Assembly (NCBI GenBank): GCA_033816765.1
Contig: CM066289.1
Coordinates: 2,666,001-2,730,000, forward strand
Length of the DNA: 64,000 bases
From: Nothopassalora personata
Taxonomy: Eukaryota; Ascomycota; Dothideomycetes; Mycosphaerellales; Mycosphaerellaceae
Direction: 5' to 3'
The translations under genes were made by a program, and so were the position numbers. The notes under the pieces were generated by a model. That model was not told the DNA's origin. It was given only the letters and a program-made list of their open reading frames with translations, and made no database searches. This document shows, piece after piece, positions 58,001 to 64,000 of the stretch. Within the stretch, counting starts at the first letter, position 1. Every line of letters begins with the position of its first letter.

Positions 58001-60287
58001 GCCCATGATCCTCATCAACGGGGCAGACGGTATTGGAACTGGTTGGAGCACCACAGTGCCAAATTACCGCCCAGAAGATGTCATTGCCAACCTTATGCGC
58101 CGTATGGATGGCGACAAAGACTCGATGGTGCCAATGAAGCCATGGTTCCGCGGCTGGACTGGCGAGACCGAGCAGCTGAGCGATGATCGCTTCAAGTTTG
58201 GTGCCGCCATTCGCAAGACTGACGCGGGTGAAGTCCAAGTCACTGAGCTCCCCGTCCGCTACTGGACTCAGGACTTCAAGGACAAGCTGGAAGATATCCT
58301 CAAAGCCGAAAAGGTTCCGTCATTCATCAAGGACTACACTGAGTACAACACGCCAGAGAAAGTCAACTTTATCATCAAGATGGAGGAGAAGAAGTTGGCA
58401 GAGCATGAAGATAAGCTCGAGGAGCTCTTCAAGCTGTCCAGAACGCAAGCGACCACTAACCTGGTTGCGTTCGATCCGCAAGGACGCATCCACAAGTATG
58501 CTACTCCTTTGGACATTATGGAGGAGTTCTACCAAGTTCGTCTTCAGAAGTATCAACAGCGCAAGAAGTACCTGATCAGCGACATGGAGCGCGAGCTGAG
58601 GAAGTTCACCAACCAAGCCAGGTTCATCAACATGATCATCAGGGGCGAACTCATCGTGAGCAAGAAGAAAAAGGCAGTGCTTGTCGCCGAGCTTCAGAAG
58701 CTCAACTTCGACCGTTTCCCGAAGGTTGTGGATGCCAAGAAGCAGGGCGAGTTCGAAGCAGTAGTCGAGGAAGACGCTGACGAGTCCGACGATGCCGAAA
58801 CAGCTGCTGGCGCGAGCGACTACGACTACCTACTCGGCATGGCTATCTGGTCTCTTACTCAAGAGCGCGTGGACAAGCTCAATCGCCAGATCGGTGACAA
58901 GGAAGACGAGATCACTGCGCTCACCGCTAAGTCTGAAAAGGATCTCTGGCGAGCTGATCTCCTTGCCCTGGAGGAGGCATGGAACGGTATGCTTGAGGAA
59001 GAATTGAGGCGTGATAAGAAGGTCAAGGCGAAGGGTCGTCGCGCTTCAGCCAAGCTAGGCATAGGAGGCAAAGCTATGGCGAAGAAGCGCAAGGGCAACG
59101 ACAGTGACGACTTTTCTGACGACGACTTTGCTCCCAAGAAGTCAAAGATTACCGCCAAATCGAAGGGTGTTGCGGGACTTCTTGCGATGGATGCTGCTGC
59201 TCCAAAGCCAGCGAAGGTCAACGGCATCGAGCAGAAGCCCATCGCCCCACCACCGGCTGTAAAGCAGACGACTTTGGAAGCGTTCAAGCCATCGCCTGCG
59301 GTCAACAAGGAGCCCGTTGCTGATCCTTCGCGCGACACGACACCTGCGGAAGCAGCGCCGGCGAAGAAGCGAGGCCGTCCAAAGAAGGTCGTTGACCCCG
59401 ACGACAGCGATGTCAAGCCCAAAATCGCCCCTGCAAAGAAGGCCAGTCGGCCAAAGAAGGTCGTAGATCTGGATGACGACGAGGACATGGACGACAGTGA
59501 AGATCACTTCGCTGCTGTTGCCAAGGAAGCCGAACGCAAGTCTGCTCCAGCACCAGCTCGTGCTGGCAGAGCTGCTGCTCAAAAGGCAAAGTACGCAGAA
59601 GATTCCGATGAAGACTCCGTCGATGATGGCAATGATCTTGGAGACGTTTCGACCATGGTGAAGGGCTTTGGCAGCGGCACGAATGATGGCCAAACTCGTC
59701 TCTTCCATGCCGCGTCCACATCGAGACCCACCAGCAGCGGTGGCTTGAAGTCCAAGCCTAGCAAGCGGACCTTGACGGCGGATGGCGATGTTTCTGACGA
59801 TGAGACCGACTGGGCCGCTCTGGCGCAGAACTCTCCGCAAAAGGCCACACACACGACGATGCTTGACGACGACTCCATGGGCATTGACGAGCCTAAGCCT
59901 GCACCAAAAGCTCAGCTCAAGGCAAAGCCTGCAGCGAAGTCTGTGCCCAAGAAGGCAGCTGCCGCACCACCTGCAGCAGCACCCAAGCTGGCCCTCTCGC
60001 CAGCCGCTAAGGCCTATGCGAAGAAGAAGGCAGGTGCGGTTCAAGCCAAGCCTGGTGCTCTGAAGTCAGTGAAGAAGTTGCCAGAGTCTGAAGAAGAAGA
60101 TCAAGATGTGGATCAGATTGCGAACGACATTCTTAGTGATGAGGATGACGACAGACCGATCAAGCCCACTGCCAGACCTGGTCGACGTGCAGCTGCCTCG
60201 AAGGCCAAGTACGTGGTGGACGATGATGACGATTCAGATGAGGAGGATGACACTGCTGCATTCATCGACGATGATAAGAGCGATTAG
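55096..60287 (+). CDS. TOP2: DNA topoisomerase II
   Basis: Nuclear ATP-driven enzyme that passes one DNA duplex through another; essential for chromosome segregation. Exon 1 55096-55170 (MNDDSMDGSAFETDASSDF...) and exon 2 55227-60287 join over a 56-bp intron to give 1711 residues. The ATPase domain has EILVNAADNK and VTGGRNGYGAKLTNIYS. The TOPRIM domain has ILTEGDSAALLALAGR (about 570), PLRGKILNVR and MTDQDHDGSHIKGL (about 650). YKGLGTSDTRDA follows. The active-site Tyr is in SPRYIYTRLSPLAR (about residue 910). The C-terminal 400 residues are disordered, alternating basic (KKRGRPKKVVD, KKASRPKKV) and acidic blocks. It is longer than yeast Top2 (about 1430) because of the extended N- and C-terminal tails. 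Intact. Confidence 0.97.
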
Positions 60288-60544
60288 GCGAGTATTCGAA
60301 GGTGATTTTATTCAGGGCGTGATCGCAGGCGCTCTAGGGTATAAGGAGGCGCTGGACTACGGGGCAGATTACCAGGTTGCAACCTTTCAAGGTCTTTCGT
60401 ATCTCGCATGAAGTCGATACATTCGTTCTGCTGTGAGTGCTTCGTCCCACAGAAAGATCCCATCTTACCTGCAAGTTGCTGTGGATCTAGAAAAGAGGAG
60501 TGCGTGTGCATAAACCCATGGCATCGTATACCGATCACTAACTT
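60288..60544. other. Short intergenic region between converging genes
   Basis: Shared 3' flank of topoisomerase II and the aldolase-family gene. Nothing notable. Confidence 0.5.
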
Positions 60545-61711
60545 CTACTGCAGATAATCCCCATTCGTCTCCTTGTGAATCACATCAAACAGAGGCTTCG
60601 CACTAAACCAGCCACTCCTCGCAGTCCCCACAGACCTGTATGTATACTGCGCTTCCTCCTCCCCAATCGGAATCGGCTTCTCACCCCGACTCGCCGCCGC
60701 AGCCTCTGCCATAAGCTGGCTATAACAACACTTTTCAAGACTCACAAACCAAAACACGGCCTCCTCAATCGTCTGCCCAGTGGTCAACAGTCCATGGTTC
60801 TGTAGCAGCGCAGCTTTCTTATCGCCCAGACAAGCAGCAATATCTTTCCCCTCCTTCTCCACCAGCACGATTCCATTGAAAGAATCATACACGACGTGAT
60901 CGTTGTGGAAAGCGCAGGCGTCTTGAGTCAAGGTATCGATCTTCCTGCCCAGAGTGCACCACGTGCGTCCGTAAATGCTGTGACTGTGCGCCGCGCAGAT
61001 CACGTCGGGGCGGGCTTCATGGATTGCTGCGTGGATCATGTAGGCGGCGGTGTTGAGCAGGCGACATTCGCCACCGTCGATTACTTGACCTGAATGGTTG
61101 ACGAGGATGAGGTCTGACTTTTTCATAAGGGAGAAGGCCACGCCGAAGGGGTTGACCCAGAAGCAGTGTGCTGAAAGAGTAGTAGGGTCAGTAGATTTTT
61201 CTGCACAAAAGGGGCCCGGAGTCATGCTTTCGTGTCCAGGCTAGGAACGTCTCTCGGCACACCCACATTGTAGGGAGTCTGCTAATATGCGGGGAGGTCG
61301 CTGTCTGAGAGAGACAGCATTGCCACTTCGAGGCGTTGCCAGCCTAGCACCGACTGTATGCACTCTATGGAATCATCTTACGGTCAACGGGGTCGCGGAG
61401 GGTTATATGGCCGGCCACACCCTCATCAAAGCCGTACTTGCCGAAGATGCGGAGGGCGGCAGCCAGGCGGCCTTTGAGGTAGTCGCGTTCTTCGTAGGGA
61501 TCGTCGAATTTGGGGGGACTGTCGTGGTGTGAGGATTGAGAATTGCAGGACGAGGACACGGGCTGGGCTCGACTTACCGAGGGGTCTCAGCCATCTTGCC
61601 CTGGGCGATGGTCTTCTTGATGCCTGGCTCGAGGGGGGCTTGACCGTCATTGACAGGGACGGTGTTGCCATCGGAGGCAACGCCCTGGGTGTCTTGTGCG
61701 TGCGGCGCCAT
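60545..61711 (-). CDS. Class II aldolase/adducin-family protein
   Basis: Three exons (61711-61578, 61518-61382, 61170-60545) with introns of 59 and 211 bp give 298 residues. Exon 1 is a disordered leader (MAPHAQDTQGVASDGNTVP). The domain then has [30 protein letters not shown], rebuilt exactly across the second splice. Zn-type His residues lie in CAAHSHSIYGRTW and LLQNHGLLTTG. The fold includes L-fuculose-phosphate aldolases and adducin heads. Fungal members of this kind have no settled substrate, so no reaction is assigned. The second intron is long for this genome; a small extra exon inside it cannot be excluded, but the join reads as family-typical. Confidence 0.88.
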
Positions 61712-62300
61712 TTTATGCTGTGGTGGTCGTAGTCTTGCGAGAAATTCCAAAGGTATGGAACAGATGTTGAGCGTAGAATAACGCTGGGTTGGTCAACAGC
61801 AGGAGGATTATATGAGAGTACAACGTGGCAAACGACCGGCAAGTGCCACCGTCAAACCTTCCTGTCTATCATGCCCCGCACTGTCCCAAGCTGGTCCGCC
61901 GCTAGATCTTTCTTCCGCCTGCATGTGTTGGCCTGTCAAACTTCCTTGCTGGATTGTACGAGTGTGGAAGTTGGCAGCAACGTCGGGGGATCAGGCGACG
62001 AAGAGGTACTGAGGGAACATTCGCAGTGACATAGCCCGCTTTGCTGTGTTACCTCTAGAGTACAGCCTGGTCCCGCGGGTTATTGGTCTCATAATGAAGA
62101 TGTTCATTCCCACGAGGAGTGAAGTGCCATATTCAAGGAATACCGAAGTGGGCAGCGATGTGTTTATGCCCTTCAATGCTGCTTTCCCGAAGTCCTTCAC
62201 AGACATGAGTACAACCCGACACACCACCTAGCAGTCCGAAAGCGCAACATCGAGCCCTCGCCACCCATTCCATATCCTCACGGTGAAACAATCTCCCTAC
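61712..62300. other. Intergenic, no gene supported
   Basis: Upstream flank of the aldolase-family gene and 3' flank of the transcription factor. Only short frames are present. Confidence 0.5.
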
Positions 62301-64000
62301 TCATATCTCCAGCCTCTCCCACTCCCTCAAGAGATCCGTCATGCCCTTTCTCACAGAATCATGACCATCGCCAATGGCCGCGAAATTAGGAAAACTCGAA
62401 TTCAACAACCCCAGATCGGTCGGCCTCCAGGCCGTATCACTCATGATCTTCAGCAAGCTCCTCGTCCGCCTACTCAGCGCCACTTTCTGTTGAAGCGCGT
62501 TGTGATACGTCATCCTCGCGATGCCCCTTGCAATCATTACTCCTACCGCCGTTCCCAGAAGGCTCCGAAAGACTTCGTCGAAGGCATCGTGGGAGTTGTT
62601 GATGCTCTCGAGGCTGTCGTCTTGGCTCAGCGAGGGAGGGGAGGTTGGGTTCGTGAGGGTTGGATCTTGCATGAGGACGCCGACTGCTACGGCTTGGAGC
62701 TGGAGCAGCCAGGCCGGAGAGATTTTGAGGCCGTAGCGTTGGCGGAAGTCGCGGATGATATGAGCTGCTTGGTGAGCTAGGGGAAGGGCTTTGGAGAGGG
62801 CTGCTGATGCTTTGTGTGATCTGACTGAGGTGGTGGTTGGATCAGTCGTGTCGTTGGAGCTGGATGGCTCTTGAAACTTGGTCCTGGCGGCTACGAGGAG
62901 AATCATGAAAGTGGACAAGTAACTTGCGCTTCACGCCAAGCTGTTAGCAATACATTGCCAATAGTACGGAACGCTGGGTTCGCGGTCGACTCACTGTAGC
63001 TCCCAGACATCCACACTGACAGGCCATGTGTAGTGTAGCTCAAACGGAAGGTTTTTATTCCAGCTCTCCAAGCTTGCTACTACGCGATCGACGGCTGCCG
63101 CGTACTCGTGTATAGATTGGTCACCCGTCTGAAGGCCAGGGAAAAGTAAGTAGTACATTTCTTCATGTATACCGGCCAGCCTGCAGCGCTCTTGGAGGTA
63201 CAGTGTTGGTCGATGGACGATAGCCTCGCTCGTTAAGGGATAACCGATCCAGCTGTCGACTTTGTCGTCGAATACATCATGAATCTTGGGAACCAGAAAG
63301 CGATGCTCTGGGGCCCTCACGGGGCTCATGAAAGCAATCCGTGTGACGCTTAGTCGGTCAGCGTAGTCCCGAGATACGGACACTGTCAACCTACACAAAC
63401 GCGCACTTCACCGCCCAATGGGTGGCAAGTCTCATTCTTGTGATTTCTGCACTTGGTCCACCTCGTCCGCCATTGACAGGGAATGGCACTTGAGTGTTCA
63501 TCTGGGCAGCCAAGGGTATAAGCGTGACCCCGAGTCTATCTTTGGCTCTGTAATTGCACCTAGCGATCTGATTAGCGAGGTGACGGAGGGTGCATCACGT
63601 CTCGCTCACCTACTCCACAGACAGGACACATAAGGCTTGTATATTAGTCATCGTAGGTCGTCCTTCTTCTAAAGTCCACAGGCGTAGTGCCTCGTCATGA
63701 AAGTGGAGACCTCGGGTGATGCGATCTGAACCCTTTGTGGGAAATGCTATGTCGTGCTCGGTATGCATCTGTCACTCTGTTGTGAGTCATTGCTAATGAC
63801 GCGTACTTGCACCAGGACTTACGCAAGCGATGGCGCAGATTGCATTGACAAGAAAGGGCGAGCACAGGTAAGAATGAAGCTCTCTGGACCGCATTCCTAT
63901 CGCAAACAGAGCGGTCAGCCTTGAGGGTCGAATAGTCCTAGACTCAGTCAGAACTAAGGGGCAACTGCTTGGTTGCACAAACCGCGTAAAAACAAGTCCT
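62301..64000 (-). CDS. Fungal-specific transcription factor domain protein, partial at right edge
   Basis: Several exons on the minus strand. The last is 62928-62301, joined over a 66-bp intron (62929-62994, GTGAGT...GCTAAC...GAAG) to an exon ending SVDVWEL, giving WELHASYLSTFMILLVAA. Upstream, NAICAIAC (ends 63823) is joined over a 54-bp intron to an exon (63768-63614) reading LHFHDEALRLWTLEEGRPTM and then TNIQALCVLSVE. This is the pattern of the fungal-specific transcription factor domain. Exons between 63390 and 63614 are uncertain. The Zn2Cys6 DNA-binding part would lie beyond 64000. Target genes unknown. Confidence 0.65.

Noticed and set aside
63418..63633. Plus-strand frame with perfect C2H2 zinc-finger spacing (CDFC...HLSVH)
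   Set aside because: It overlaps the minus-strand transcription-factor gene, whose flanking exons have family-typical sequence and splice sites. A lone finger with no context on the opposite strand is most likely chance.

Overview
The window looks like a chromosome segment from a filamentous ascomycete (Pezizomycotina). Genes carry short GT-AG introns of about 40-66 bp, and gene islands alternate with blocks of retrotransposons. Most transposon copies show the mark of repeat-induced point mutation (RIP): CpA is almost absent, TpA is in excess, and glutamine codons have become TAG/TAA throughout otherwise readable polyprotein frames. No tRNA or rRNA gene was recognised.

Positions 1-25,000 are a nested retrotransposon stack. 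A minus-strand Ty3/gypsy element (A) survives in three pieces (1896-3831, 10986-12999, 21471-22697). Chromovirus B (3832-10980, 162-bp LTRs, TSD CCGTT) lies inside the RT domain of A. Gypsy element C (13000-21465, 163-bp LTRs, TSD AAAGG) lies next to the gag zinc knuckle of A. Later arrivals show little RIP. These are two solo LTRs of one family (5761-6086 and 23264-23611, perfect TSDs) and two apparently identical 761-bp elements in opposite orientation (15181-15941 and 24219-24979), flanked by 13-15-bp direct repeats and ending in an ATCA-type tail like a SINE.

Positions 25,300-43,750 are a gene island: a secreted Ser/Thr-rich repeat protein, transporter and ankyrin relics, HMG-CoA reductase, a DUF3605 (Ngi1-like) protein, the polarity scaffold SpaA/Spa2, a small predicted gene with a 15-bp in-frame tandem repeat, and a secreted or membrane-anchored subtilase. 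Positions 43,750-51,600 are a second transposon block with a solo LTR of the A family, a complete but RIP-dead Ty1/copia element (44802-50414, TSD ATAAG) and a 579-bp TRIM-like element. Positions 51,600-64,000 are a second gene island: a small secreted precursor with five near-identical 27-residue repeats separated by Lys-Arg, a gene broken by three single-base frameshifts, DNA topoisomerase II, a class II aldolase/adducin-family enzyme, and the C-terminal part of a fungal-specific transcription factor running off the right edge.

The housekeeping genes (HMG-CoA reductase, topoisomerase II, SpaA) are intact and do not form a pathway with one another. The most unusual items are the Kex2-type repeat peptide precursor, the young SINE-like element, the modular solo-LTR family and the unrecognised RIP-killed reading frame at the left edge.
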